From Bacteroidales bacterium (lineage in GTDB: Bacteria > Bacteroidota > Bacteroidia > Bacteroidales > Prolixibacteraceae): 64,000 nucleotides of DNA. The stretch spans positions 124,001 to 188,000 of the forward strand of contig JAAYDJ010000021.1 in NCBI GenBank assembly GCA_012729335.1, written 5' to 3'. This document shows positions 34,995 to 43,466 of this stretch, piece by piece. Below the pieces are notes generated by a model. It was not told where the DNA came from. It was given only the letters and a program-made list of their open reading frames with translations, and searched no databases. Position 1 is the first letter of the stretch. Each line of letters starts with the position of its first letter. Made by a program: the position numbers and the translations under genes.

Positions 34995-35825
34995 TCATTC
35001 CCAACTGAGGCCCGCAACATACCCGTTGTGGCGCCTCACATTGAGGACCCTTTCCCGGTCAAAGATCAGGTACTGTCCCCTGATGCCTGTAAGTTCTCCC
35101 TCGATGACCGGATACCTGTCGAGGCTAAGGCTTTCGATTTTCGCCGTCACCGGGGATCCGGGGTAGTCGATGGAAGTAATGGTTTGGTCGTTGGTGAGGT
35201 ATTTTTTCAGTTCGGGAGTGAGCAGGGCGGCTGCCTTTTCTTTTCCTTCGGGGAGCAGGGAGGTGGGGTAGGTGCGGTCAGTGAGCATCTCCCGCCAGTT
35301 GGTTTTATCGGAGAAGAATTGTTTGAGCCACACTTCGATGATGCCAGCGATGTGTCTGTTGGGGGTTTTCGCCAGGAGAAGGGCAGCACGGGCCCCCTGG
35401 TCGATCCACCTGACCGGGATCTGGTGGTGGCGTGTCACCCCCACTTTCAGTCCGGGGGAGAGGGCGAGATAAACATAATGATCAATCAGATCGTGTTCCC
35501 GTGCCCACTCCATATCGCGGGCGATGCCGAAATGGGCCCGGGAGAGTTCAGGCTGCAGCACCGACTCGCCGGCTTCAGGGGCCGTTTGCAAACAGTTGTA
35601 GCAAAACCCCTGGCCATAGGAGGTGCGGGTCACCTTTCCGCAGGCAATACAATGAATGATGCCTTCATAGGAAAGTCTCACCGGCCGCCCGATCAGATCG
35701 TTCATGGGAATTTCGCCGTCGCCCAGGGCAAGGAAATACCTGACCGGCCGGTCGTATTCGGTTCTCATCTTAAGAAGGCTGCCTTCAGCCCTTTGCGCTG
35801 AATGAAGCGGATGTTCAGGTATCAT
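34995..35825 (-). CDS. DUF2797 family protein
   Basis: 276 residues from ATG 35825. The DUF2797 features are a Cys-rich patch IHCIACGKVTRTSYGQGFCYNC (a probable metal site) and a following domain with YLALSPGLKVGVTRHHQIPVRWIDQGA and AGIIEVWLKQFF. The latter resembles a GIY-YIG-like fold (the VYLAL...KVGVT pattern), so nucleic acid binding is possible. The family function is not established. Cytoplasmic. Stand-alone gene. Confidence 0.8.
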   Translation of the reverse strand: MIPEHPLHSAQRAEGSLLKMRTEYDRPVRYFLALGDGEIPMNDLIGRPVRLSYEGIIHCIACGKVTRTSYGQGFCYNCLQTAPEAGESVLQPELSRAHFGIARDMEWAREHDLIDHYVYLALSPGLKVGVTRHHQIPVRWIDQGARAALLLAKTPNRHIAGIIEVWLKQFFSDKTNWREMLTDRTYPTSLLPEGKEKAAALLTPELKKYLTNDQTITSIDYPGSPVTAKIESLSLDRYPVIEGELTGIRGQYLIFDRERVLNVRRHNGYVAGLSWE

Positions 35826-35974
35826 AGGCAGATGTCATGATGTGGGTGTCGGTGAAGGAGAGGAATGGTTTCAACTATGCCGGGGTGGGGTTTCTCTTTC
35901 TTTCCCCTGACAGGTGCTCGTTGCAAATGGCGTGGCATGAGATCTCTTCGTTTCCTGGGTTTCATGGCCTGCTG

Positions 35975-37507
35975 TTACGGGAGGCCCGGCCGGAGGGTAC
36001 GGTCGTTGGCGGCGCCCAGGACCCCCAGGTAGATTAATTTGGCAGCATCCTCCATGATTTCAGGTGTAAGCCCGTGGATGTCGTCGAGGGGCTGATGGTA
36101 ATAGACGGGTTTGACGGTGCCGGTGGTCCACAGGTTCATGGTGGGGTAGCCGGCTTTCAGAAAGACGGCGCCATCGGAGCGGGGCCGCCCGTAGGAAGGC
36201 CGGTTTTCGGAGCTCCTGAATGGCCGGTGAAGGAAATCTTCATTGCTTTTTATAAAGTGGGCGGCCACTCCGCCCCAGGAATCTCCGCCCTGGAGGAAAA
36301 AGCCGGTACCGTTGCCCACCATGTCGAGGTTGATCATGGCGAGCACCTTTTCGCGGGGCCACCAGGGATCGGTGGTGCTGGCCAGGCTGCCGTAGAGGCC
36401 GCACTCCTCACCCCCGAAGAAGACAAAGATGACGCTCCGGGCCGGTTTTTCGGGCAGGGAGGCCAGGGCCTGCGCTGCCCCCAGCAGATCGGCTACTCCC
36501 GAGGCATTGTCGAGGGCCCCGGGAAACAAGGTCCCCTGGTGGCCAACCGCATCGAGATGTGCACCCACAATGATCGCCTCCTCCTTCAGAACGGGATCGC
36601 TGCCCCCGATCATGGCCACCACGTTACACCCCCGCGAACCGGCGAAATGCCTTGTCTTGGCGGTGATGGAGACCTCCCTGCCCGTGGCAAAGGAGGCGGG
36701 TTTCAGCCCGGAGGTGATCTCCTTCTTCAGGGAGGAAAACTCCCTGCCGGCGGCGGCCGTCAGCTCTGAAGCCACCTCTTCACTGATATGGGCATAGACG
36801 AATCCCTCCAGGTAACTGGTATTCGGGTTGGCGGTCAGTCCCGTGTAAAGGAGCCCCGCGGCTCCCAGTTCCTGCGCCCTCCGGAACTTGTAGCGGTGGT
36901 AACTGTAAGGTTCCCAGGCGGCCAAAGCCGGATCATTGGCGGTGTAAGGCACTCCCGGCTCCATCAGCAGGATCTTTCCTTTCACGTCAAGACCGGCATA
37001 ATCGTCATAACCCAACTCCGGAGCGGTGATCCCGAAGCCGGCATAGACCACCTCGCCGGTGACTTTCCCGGAAGCAGAATTGGCCCCGGGGTAGAAATCA
37101 GCGGGAAAATCAAGTTTCCTGATTCCTGTCCCTTTTCCTGTCCCTTTTCCTGTCCGCCGGAGAAGCACCTTGCCGGGCTCCACCACTTCCGTCCAGGCAT
37201 TCGGGAACCATTGGTACCAGGAGGAATCGGCCATGACGGGCCGCAGGCCCCATCCTCCGAGCAGGCCGGCCACATATTCCGCGGCAGCCTGATATTCAGG
37301 CGACCCCGAAAGCCGCCCCCGGTAACGGGGAGCACTCAGCTCTGCCGCATAACCGAGAAGATCATGGCTCGATATGGTATGGAAAACCTCCATGACCTTT
37401 TCCTCCCGTTCCACCCTTTCCTGGGCACAAACCTGCCCGGTCTGCAGGGCCACCACCATCCCAACAACAAATCCCCTGATGTACTTCCTTGGCTCCAATA
37501 TATTCAT
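35975..37507 (-). CDS. Exported M28 family zinc aminopeptidase with PA domain
   Basis: 510 residues from ATG 37507 with a signal sequence (YIRGFVVGMVVALQTGQVCAQ). The co-catalytic zinc ligands of family M28 are visible: VGAHLDAVGHQG (His, Asp bridge region), GALDNASGVADLL, GGEECGLYGS (Glu pair), MINLDMVGNG and the C-terminal YHQPLDDIHG histidine. A protease-associated segment (KGKILLMEPGVPY) is inserted before the catalytic domain. It carries a 4-residue repeat (GTGK) encoded by a 12-bp minisatellite. Expected to trim peptides outside the cytoplasm. Confidence 0.88.
   Translation of the reverse strand: MNILEPRKYIRGFVVGMVVALQTGQVCAQERVEREEKVMEVFHTISSHDLLGYAAELSAPRYRGRLSGSPEYQAAAEYVAGLLGGWGLRPVMADSSWYQWFPNAWTEVVEPGKVLLRRTGKGTGKGTGIRKLDFPADFYPGANSASGKVTGEVVYAGFGITAPELGYDDYAGLDVKGKILLMEPGVPYTANDPALAAWEPYSYHRYKFRRAQELGAAGLLYTGLTANPNTSYLEGFVYAHISEEVASELTAAAGREFSSLKKEITSGLKPASFATGREVSITAKTRHFAGSRGCNVVAMIGGSDPVLKEEAIIVGAHLDAVGHQGTLFPGALDNASGVADLLGAAQALASLPEKPARSVIFVFFGGEECGLYGSLASTTDPWWPREKVLAMINLDMVGNGTGFFLQGGDSWGGVAAHFIKSNEDFLHRPFRSSENRPSYGRPRSDGAVFLKAGYPTMNLWTTGTVKPVYYHQPLDDIHGLTPEIMEDAAKLIYLGVLGAANDRTLRPGLP
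37125..37154. repeat. 12-bp in-gene repeat (2.5 units)
   Basis: CCTTTTCCTGTC twice in tandem preceded by a half unit, inside the M28 gene, coding GTGKGTGKGTG on the minus strand. It keeps the reading frame. Confidence 0.85.
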
Positions 37508-37744
37508 ATCACGTCAGTTACTGTCCAAACAAAAACCTGCTCCCCTCCCCTTTTCATGGAAAGACAGCGGCACGCTCCATCCCTGTTTCACCGGTCCACC
37601 TGCCAGGCCATGGATCCTCATAAGCCCGTGAATGAAGTGAAAATTCAGGCAAGGGTAAAAATAATCATTCCCAATGTGTATTTTTAAAAGCTGAAAAAAA
37701 TATGCAAATCACCGTAAGTCGAATAACCACCATAAAAGAAGACC

Positions 37745-38668
37745 ATGGAGCGAAGAAGATTTATCAGGAACACGGGTGCGGGGGCCCTGGCCGCGGCAGG
37801 GATGAGCTGGCCTTTCGCCACTTTTGGAGAAGAGATGAAAAGTTCAAACGGGGCGCAGTTCAGGCTCAAGTATGCCCCGGGATTCGGCATGTTCAGGGAA
37901 CATGCCGGGAATGACCCCATTGATCAGATCAGATTCATCCATGATCAGGGGTTCCGGGCCATATTTGACAACGGGCTGATGGACAAGGAGCCGGCCCTGC
38001 AGGAGAAAATCGCAGCGGAACTGGCCCGCCTGGGCATGGACCTGGGGCCTTTCGTGCTTTATGCCGATTTTGGGACCCGCTCGATGGTCCTGAACGATCC
38101 CTCCGTGAGGGAGATGTTCCGTAAGAAAATGGCCCAGGCCCTGGAAGTTCAGAAAAGAACCAACGCCAAAACCGCTTTGGTGGTGCCCGGTCGCTATGAC
38201 GAGAAACTGGCCTGGGATTACCAGACCGCCAACGTGATCGACACCATGCGCATGTGCTGTGACCTCGTGGGGCCTGCCGGACTGGTGCTGGTGATGGAAC
38301 CACTGAATGCCCGCACCGACCATCCCGGACTGTTCCTGACCACCATCCCCCAGAGCTACATGATCTGCAAGGCGGTGAACCACCCCAGCTGCAGAATCGT
38401 CAACGACCTCTACCACCAGCAGATCACCGAGGGCAACCTGATCCCCAACATCGACATGGCATGGGAATATATCGCCACCTTCCATCTCGGCGACAACCCC
38501 GGCCGCAGGGAACCTACCACCGGAGAAATCAACTTCCTCAACATTTTCAGGCATATCCATCAGAAGGGATATGACGGGGTCCTTTGCATGGAACACGGCA
38601 AAAGCAAACCCGGCATTGAAGGCGAAAAGGCCGTTATCGAGGCCTACCGGAAAATGGACGCCTTCTGA
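37745..38668 (+). CDS. Tat-exported hydroxypyruvate isomerase-like TIM-barrel protein
   Basis: 307 residues from ATG 37745. Twin-arginine signal MERRRFIRNTGAGALAAAGM. The AP-endonuclease-2/xylose-isomerase-like barrel has the metal-binding carboxylates expected for the Hyi group: VMEPLNARTDHPG (Glu), IVNDLYHQQITEG (Asp, His), FHLGDNPGRREP (His) and LCMEHGKSKPG (Glu). Hyi interconverts hydroxypyruvate and tartronate semialdehyde, but many Bacteroidota paralogues act on other sugars. The exported location argues for a sugar-degradation role. Single gene. Confidence 0.82.
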   Translation: MERRRFIRNTGAGALAAAGMSWPFATFGEEMKSSNGAQFRLKYAPGFGMFREHAGNDPIDQIRFIHDQGFRAIFDNGLMDKEPALQEKIAAELARLGMDLGPFVLYADFGTRSMVLNDPSVREMFRKKMAQALEVQKRTNAKTALVVPGRYDEKLAWDYQTANVIDTMRMCCDLVGPAGLVLVMEPLNARTDHPGLFLTTIPQSYMICKAVNHPSCRIVNDLYHQQITEGNLIPNIDMAWEYIATFHLGDNPGRREPTTGEINFLNIFRHIHQKGYDGVLCMEHGKSKPGIEGEKAVIEAYRKMDAF

Positions 38669-38831
38669 CCGGAACCGGAAGTTAATTTTATGTTATTCCA
38701 TGCCCCCGCCGGAAGAGTGGTGGAAGTAATGTAATATATTGATAATCAATATTATTACGAGAATCTTGCATTCCAGTGTAACTCTTGCTGAAATTTTACG
38801 TTTTTCACCCATCAACGCATTAAACAATCTC

Positions 38832-38839
38832 TATTTTTG
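38832..38839 (+). promoter_or_regulatory. -7 promoter motif for the kamA operon (TATTTTTG)
   Basis: TATTTTTG 67 bases upstream of ATG 38907, the only good match in the 238-base gap. It would give a leader of about 60 bases. Confidence 0.45.
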
Positions 38840-38906
38840 CGCAGAATTTACAGGTCGTCACAGGGCCTGAAAAACGTAAACAATTCATGGTGATTTACAC
38901 GCAGAA

Positions 38907-40154
38907 ATGAATTTCAAAGCGCACGAGGCTGCTGCCACCGGAACAGATGGCGGCCTCACGGGTAGTTCCTCTCCGGAGGAGCCTGGCGGGAAATACGCCA
39001 AACGGGCCTTACCACCCGATTGTGACGCACCAGACCCGGATGACCTCCGGCTTTTCCGATTTCTAAGCATTTATTACCCATTGACGGATCCTGCCGACTG
39101 GAACGACTGGAGGTGGCAGATGCGCAACGGGGTGACCACCGCCGCGCAGTTGTCGCGGTTTATGGAGCTTACCCCCTCAGAGGCGGAGGCTTTGGCGCGC
39201 CTGAAAGGGCGGTTGCCGCTGCGCATCACCCCCTGGTATCTTTCACTGATGACGGGAAGGGGGGCCGGCCATCCCCTGCGCAGGATGATGGTGCCCACCC
39301 TGGAGGAACTCACCACCCGGCCCGAAGAAAAAAGCGACTCACTGAACGAGGAGGGTTCCTCGCCCGTTTCGGGGCTCGTCCACCGTTACCCCGACAGGGT
39401 GCTTTTTCTGGTGACCCAGGTCTGCTCGGCCTATTGCCGGTACTGTACCCGCTCGCACAGTGTGGGCAGGCTCGCCCATGCCCCGCGCCTCCAGTGGGAA
39501 CAAGCCATCGAATATATTGCAGCCCACCCCGGAATCAGGGATGTATTGATCAGCGGCGGAGATCCCCTGACCCTGACCGACACCCAGCTCGAATACCTCC
39601 TTTCCCGTCTCAGGAGCATTCCCCATGTGGAGATACTCCGCATAGGCACCAAGGTGCCGGTAGTCATGCCTCAGCGGATCACCCCTGAACTTACCGCCCT
39701 GCTCGAACGCTTTCACCCCCTGTGGATGAGCATCCATTTCAGCCACCCCGAAGAGATCACCCGGGAGACGGCCGCCGCCTGTGCACGCCTGGCAGGTGCC
39801 GGCATCCCCCTGGGAAGTCAGACGGTCCTCCTGCGTGACATCAACGACGACCCGCAGGTCATGCGCTCCCTCCTCCACAAGCTCCTCCAGATACGGGTGC
39901 GCCCTTACTACCTCTACCAGTGCGACCTGGTGCCCGGAACCCATCATTTCAGAACCCCGGTGTCACACGGACTGGAGATCATCAGAAGCCTCAGGGGTTT
40001 TACCTCGGGCTACGCCATCCCCCACTTTGTGATCGACGCCCCCGGCGGAGGCGGCAAAATACCCCTCCTCCCCGAATATGTCAGGGAAATCACCCCCGAA
40101 GGCATCGTCATGAATAACTATCTCGGAGAAACCTGTTTTTATCCTGGGTTTTAA
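38907..40154 (+). CDS. KamA-family radical SAM aminomutase, lysine 2,3-aminomutase type
   Basis: 415 residues, close to the 416 of clostridial lysine 2,3-aminomutase and longer than EpmB (~340). The radical SAM motif is CSAYCRYCTR (Cys173, Cys177, Cys180), and Arg182 matches the carboxylate-binding arginine. The PLP lysine is Lys384 in APGGGGKIP. The two aspartates that grip the substrate side-chain amine in lysine enzymes are both present, Asp340 (YLYQCDL) and Asp377 (FVIDAPG). In glutamate 2,3-aminomutase they are Lys and Asn. Conversion of L-lysine to beta-lysine is therefore likely. The first ~40 residues are a Gly/Ser/Pro-rich extension. First gene of a four-gene operon. Confidence 0.9.
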   Translation: MNFKAHEAAATGTDGGLTGSSSPEEPGGKYAKRALPPDCDAPDPDDLRLFRFLSIYYPLTDPADWNDWRWQMRNGVTTAAQLSRFMELTPSEAEALARLKGRLPLRITPWYLSLMTGRGAGHPLRRMMVPTLEELTTRPEEKSDSLNEEGSSPVSGLVHRYPDRVLFLVTQVCSAYCRYCTRSHSVGRLAHAPRLQWEQAIEYIAAHPGIRDVLISGGDPLTLTDTQLEYLLSRLRSIPHVEILRIGTKVPVVMPQRITPELTALLERFHPLWMSIHFSHPEEITRETAAACARLAGAGIPLGSQTVLLRDINDDPQVMRSLLHKLLQIRVRPYYLYQCDLVPGTHHFRTPVSHGLEIIRSLRGFTSGYAIPHFVIDAPGGGGKIPLLPEYVREITPEGIVMNNYLGETCFYPGF

Positions 40155-40155
40155 C

Positions 40156-41190
40156 ATGGGGAAAATGATCACCGGTTTGTGTTATGACCTGCGGTCGTGG
40201 TACCTTGACCGCGGCTTTACCGCGGAGGAAACCGCCGAATTTGACAGGGAGGAGACGGTAGATGCCCTGGAGGAGGCTTTGGAGAGCCTGGGCTACGCCA
40301 CCCGGCACATCGGCAATGTCTATCAGCTGGTGGAAGCCCTGGCGGCCGGACAGCGGTGGGATCTGGTTTTCAACATCACCGAGGGGTTATATGGGCCTTC
40401 CCGCGAGTCGGTAGTCCCCGCCCTCCTTGACCAGTATCGCATTCCCTACGTTTTCAGCAACGGAGAGGTCCTGGGGGTCTCCCTCAACAAGCAGCTGGCC
40501 AAACAGGTGGTGGCTGCCCGGGGCGTTATGGTGGCACCGGGATTCGTGGTCAGGGATCCCGCAGAACTGGAAACCCATCATCCGGTGTTTCCTCTTTTTG
40601 TGAAGCCTCTTTCCGAGGGGACGGGCAAGGGGATCACCGGCCAAAGCAGGGTGGAGAATGCGGATCAGCTCAGGTTGGCGGTGGAGCGCATTCTGGTGGA
40701 AAACCGCCAGCCTGCCCTGGTCGAGGAGTTTTTACCCGGAAGGGAATTCACGGTGGGGGTAACCGGGCAGGGGGCTTCCGCCCGGGCAATCGGCGCCATG
40801 GAGATATTCACGGGCGACGAGGCGGTCTACAGCCTCGAAGTCAAGGAGCATTACGAAACCCTGGCGAGGTATGCGCCGGTGGAAGGCCCCATGCTGGAGG
40901 CGTGTGCGGCGGTGGCCCTGACCGCCTGGGAGGCCCTGGGAGGTGTCGACGGGGGGCGTATCGACCTCCGGTGTGACCGCAGGGGCCGACTCTGCTTCAT
41001 CGAAGCCAATCCCCTGGCAGGCCTTCACCCCGTCCATTCCGACCTGCCCATGCTGGCCAGAATGGCCGGCATCTCCTACCGGGATCTGATCGGCATGATC
41101 ATGACCTCCGCCCTCGGAAGAACAGGCCATCAGACCGGAAAGCCCCTGCCCCCCTTTCAGCTCCCTGTGACCATCCCCGCAAAGGAGTGA
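40156..41190 (+). CDS. D-Ala-D-Ala ligase-like ATP-grasp enzyme (first of two)
   Basis: 344 residues, starting one base after the kamA-type stop, so translation is coupled. The ATP-grasp fold is clear: an N-terminal WDLVFNITEGLYGPSRES matching the Ddl substrate loop region, ATP-binding LFVKPLSEGTGKGIT (Lys150), LVEEFLPGREFTVGV, and the Mg-binding RIDLRCD..LCFIEANPLAGLHP. True Ddl enzymes serve peptidoglycan. This one differs in the glycine loop (EGTGKG for GSSxG) and sits with an aminomutase, so it more likely joins an amino acid or acyl group to a beta-amino acid, releasing ADP and phosphate. Substrate unproven. Confidence 0.85.
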   Translation: MGKMITGLCYDLRSWYLDRGFTAEETAEFDREETVDALEEALESLGYATRHIGNVYQLVEALAAGQRWDLVFNITEGLYGPSRESVVPALLDQYRIPYVFSNGEVLGVSLNKQLAKQVVAARGVMVAPGFVVRDPAELETHHPVFPLFVKPLSEGTGKGITGQSRVENADQLRLAVERILVENRQPALVEEFLPGREFTVGVTGQGASARAIGAMEIFTGDEAVYSLEVKEHYETLARYAPVEGPMLEACAAVALTAWEALGGVDGGRIDLRCDRRGRLCFIEANPLAGLHPVHSDLPMLARMAGISYRDLIGMIMTSALGRTGHQTGKPLPPFQLPVTIPAKE

Positions 41191-41248
41191 TCCCGCCAAA
41201 AGAGATACACCTTTCTGACCACATGCAATAGAAGGTAAACCATCCGAG

Positions 41249-42241
41249 ATGATTCCACGCGATATTACCATCCTTTACAATGCCCCGGTTCCCGGCAGCG
41301 GCGCCGACGACTGGGATGTTCTCGACCAGGTGGAAGCCGTTGAAAAGGCCCTGGTTGAACTGAAGGTCTCCGTGCGGCGGGCTGCCGTCGGCGGCAACTT
41401 CATGGCAGAGATCTCCCGCCTTAAAAGGGAGGGGGTCACCCGTGTCTTTAATCTGGTGGAAGCCATCGAAAACAAAGGGGAACTCAACTATTTCATTCCG
41501 GCGCTGCTCAACCTTCACGGGATCGCCTATACCGGGAATCCCCTGGAAGCCCTGTTCCTCACCACCAGCAAGCGGCTCACCCACCAGTGGCTGGCCCAAC
41601 GGGGGGTCAGGGTACCCCCGGCATTCCGGCCATCCCAGTCCGGGGAACTGGTTCCCGGAAGGAGATACATCGTAAAACCGGTATGGGAGGAGGGTTCCGC
41701 AGGGATCACCGCCGGTTCGGTGTTTACCTTTGAGGGCCGCCTGCCGGCCACCGTGGCCGCCCTTCCCGACGAAGCCTGGCAAATAGAGGAATTCATCGAC
41801 GGAAGAGAGTTCAACCTCAGTCTGCTCGAAGGGGAAGGGGGTCCTGAACTGCTTCCCTTTGCGGAAATCCTTTTCCGCGGATACGGGGAGGAGCGGCCCC
41901 GGATCGTCGACTACCACGCCAAGTGGACTCCCGGCAGTTTTGAGTATGAGAATACCCTGCGTGACTTTCCCGACCTGTCGGAAGAGCCGGCACTGAAGGC
42001 CGCACTCGGGGAGGCGGCCCTGGCCACCTGGGAGGCCCTGGGACTCCGGGGTTATGCCCGTGTAGACATGCGCGTGGCCCCGGCGGGTGAGGTGTATGTT
42101 CTGGAAGCCAATGCCAATCCCTGCATTTCACCCGACAGCGGCTTCACGGCGGCCGCCGCCAGGGCAGGATATCCCTTTACGGCCGTCGTCCAAAGCATCC
42201 TGCAGCACATGAACAATCAAACCTATGGAAATCAGATCTGA
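41249..42241 (+). CDS. D-Ala-D-Ala ligase-like ATP-grasp enzyme (second of two)
   Basis: 330 residues from ATG 41249, 58 bases after the first ligase. Motifs in order: VTRVFNLVEAIENKGELNY, YIVKPVWEEGSAGIT, IEEFIDGREFNLSL and ARVDMRVAPAGEVYVLEANANPC. The two ligases are clearly different from each other, especially in the N-terminal domain and the glycine loop (EGSAG against EGTGKG). They probably act on different substrates or successive steps and are not a recent duplication. It overlaps the GNAT gene by 17 bases. Confidence 0.85.
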   Translation: MIPRDITILYNAPVPGSGADDWDVLDQVEAVEKALVELKVSVRRAAVGGNFMAEISRLKREGVTRVFNLVEAIENKGELNYFIPALLNLHGIAYTGNPLEALFLTTSKRLTHQWLAQRGVRVPPAFRPSQSGELVPGRRYIVKPVWEEGSAGITAGSVFTFEGRLPATVAALPDEAWQIEEFIDGREFNLSLLEGEGGPELLPFAEILFRGYGEERPRIVDYHAKWTPGSFEYENTLRDFPDLSEEPALKAALGEAALATWEALGLRGYARVDMRVAPAGEVYVLEANANPCISPDSGFTAAAARAGYPFTAVVQSILQHMNNQTYGNQI

Positions 42242-42704
42242 CCTTCGCGAAACCGACCAGCCCGCCATCAGGCAGCTCCTCGACGAATCAGGGTTTTTCT
42301 ACCCCTTTGAAACCGAGGTGGTCATGGATATTTTTGAGGAAACCCTCCTGAAGGGCAGCGAGGCTTCAGGCTATTACTGGTGCCTGCTGGAAGAGGGAGG
42401 AAAACTGGCGGGATTTGCCAATTTCGGGCCCAATCCGGTCACCCTTCATTCCTGGGACCTTTACTGGCTGGCTGTGCGGGAGAACCTTAAAAACAGCGGG
42501 CTGGGCACACGCCTGCTCACCCGCACCGAAGAGACGGCCCGCCTGAAAGGAGGAAAGATCCTCTGGGTGGAGACCTCAGGAAGAGCCCTTTACCAACCCA
42601 CCGTGGCCTTTTACCACCGGCGGGGGTATGCCCTGGAAGCCACCCTCCCCGAATACTACGGGCCTGCTGATCCTAAACTGATATTCAGGAAAAGCCTGAC
42701 TTAA
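42225..42704 (+). CDS. GNAT-family N-acetyltransferase
   Basis: 159 residues from ATG 42225, inside the end of the second ligase gene. The acetyl-CoA site is LYWLAVRENLKNSGLGTRLL (the Q/R-x-x-G-x-G/A loop read as NSGLGT), and the C-terminal VAFYHRRGYALEATLPEYY is the typical GNAT strand-helix end. It is shorter than the beta-lysine acetyltransferase AblB (about 270), so it is not a direct match to that enzyme. As the last gene of the operon it may cap an amine of the product. Substrate unproven. Confidence 0.82.
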   Translation: MEIRSDLRETDQPAIRQLLDESGFFYPFETEVVMDIFEETLLKGSEASGYYWCLLEEGGKLAGFANFGPNPVTLHSWDLYWLAVRENLKNSGLGTRLLTRTEETARLKGGKILWVETSGRALYQPTVAFYHRRGYALEATLPEYYGPADPKLIFRKSLT

Positions 42705-42722
42705 AAGGCCTTTCAGGCCACT

Positions 42723-42756
42723 CCGGGAAATGCCGGGTCACGGGAAGATTTCCCGG
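42723..42756 (+). terminator. Possible terminator hairpin after the kamA operon
   Basis: CCGGGAAAT pairs perfectly with ATTTCCCGG over a 16-base loop, 18 bases after the GNAT stop. No T-run follows, so confidence is modest. Confidence 0.4.
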
Positions 42757-42812
42757 CAGCAAAGGTAAAGGATGATGAACGGGGCGTGACCTGCAATCAC
42801 TCCATGCAAGGA

Positions 42813-43415
42813 CTACCTTTTCATGATCCCGTAACAGAGGATCCGCAGAATCACATCCACACTCCGCTCCAGGTTCATATTACCGTAAGTCCCGGCCGAC
42901 AGGGGCATCTCCAGCCCTTTGATGGCCATGGTGATCCCGATGGCCGCCAGGTTGAAATCGTAAATCTCAAACTCATTCTTACGGACCCCCTCGATCAGAA
43001 TGCGCTTGATCATCCTGATCTCGTCCTGCTCATACCGGTTCTTGATCTCCTCGATGAAACCAATAGCCGTCACATCGTTTTCCAGGGCGTTGTAAAAATT
43101 GGCCAGGTTACGGAAGGTGGTAATCTTGGTCAGCAGATAATCCCTCAGCTTATCAACGGGATCGGTATTCCGGTTGACCACCTTGTCGAGTTCCTTTCCC
43201 AGAAGCTCCACCTCCTTCATGATCACTGCCTGAAACAGGTCCTCCTTGCTTTTGAAATAATAATAGAGTGAACTCTTGCCCTTTCGGACGGCATTGGCAA
43301 TGTCATCGAGTGTGGTCTTGCGGTACCCGTACTTGCTGAAGATCTCCTGGGCTATCTTCAGGATGCTTTCACGGTTCAGGTCTTTCTTTGAACCGTTTTC
43401 TGCTGCGTTGTCCAT
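42813..43415 (-). CDS. TetR-family transcriptional regulator
   Basis: 200 residues from ATG 43415. N-terminal helix-turn-helix: ILKIAQEIFSKYGYRKTTLDDIANAVRKGKSSLYYYFKSKEDLF, a standard TetR DNA-binding domain. The C-terminal ligand domain is not diagnostic. TATATTTG (43448-43455, minus) is a likely promoter. It is convergent with the kamA operon, so control of that operon is possible but not implied. The divergent neighbour upstream is the end of rnr. Confidence 0.9.
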   Translation of the reverse strand: MDNAAENGSKKDLNRESILKIAQEIFSKYGYRKTTLDDIANAVRKGKSSLYYYFKSKEDLFQAVIMKEVELLGKELDKVVNRNTDPVDKLRDYLLTKITTFRNLANFYNALENDVTAIGFIEEIKNRYEQDEIRMIKRILIEGVRKNEFEIYDFNLAAIGITMAIKGLEMPLSAGTYGNMNLERSVDVILRILCYGIMKR

Positions 43416-43447
43416 GAACCTCTCCCTTAAGTTTGATTACAGTATAA

Positions 43448-43455
43448 CAAATATA
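43448..43455 (-). promoter_or_regulatory. -7 promoter motif for the tetR gene (TATATTTG)
   Basis: Minus-strand TATATTTG, 32 bases before ATG 43415, in the 51-base gap between the tetR-like gene and rnr. Confidence 0.45.
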
Positions 43456-43466
43456 CGTTAAAATAT

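Noticed and set aside
42813-43415. TetR gene as the dedicated regulator of the kamA operon
   Set aside because: It is convergent with the operon and has no visible operator there; adjacency alone is not enough.
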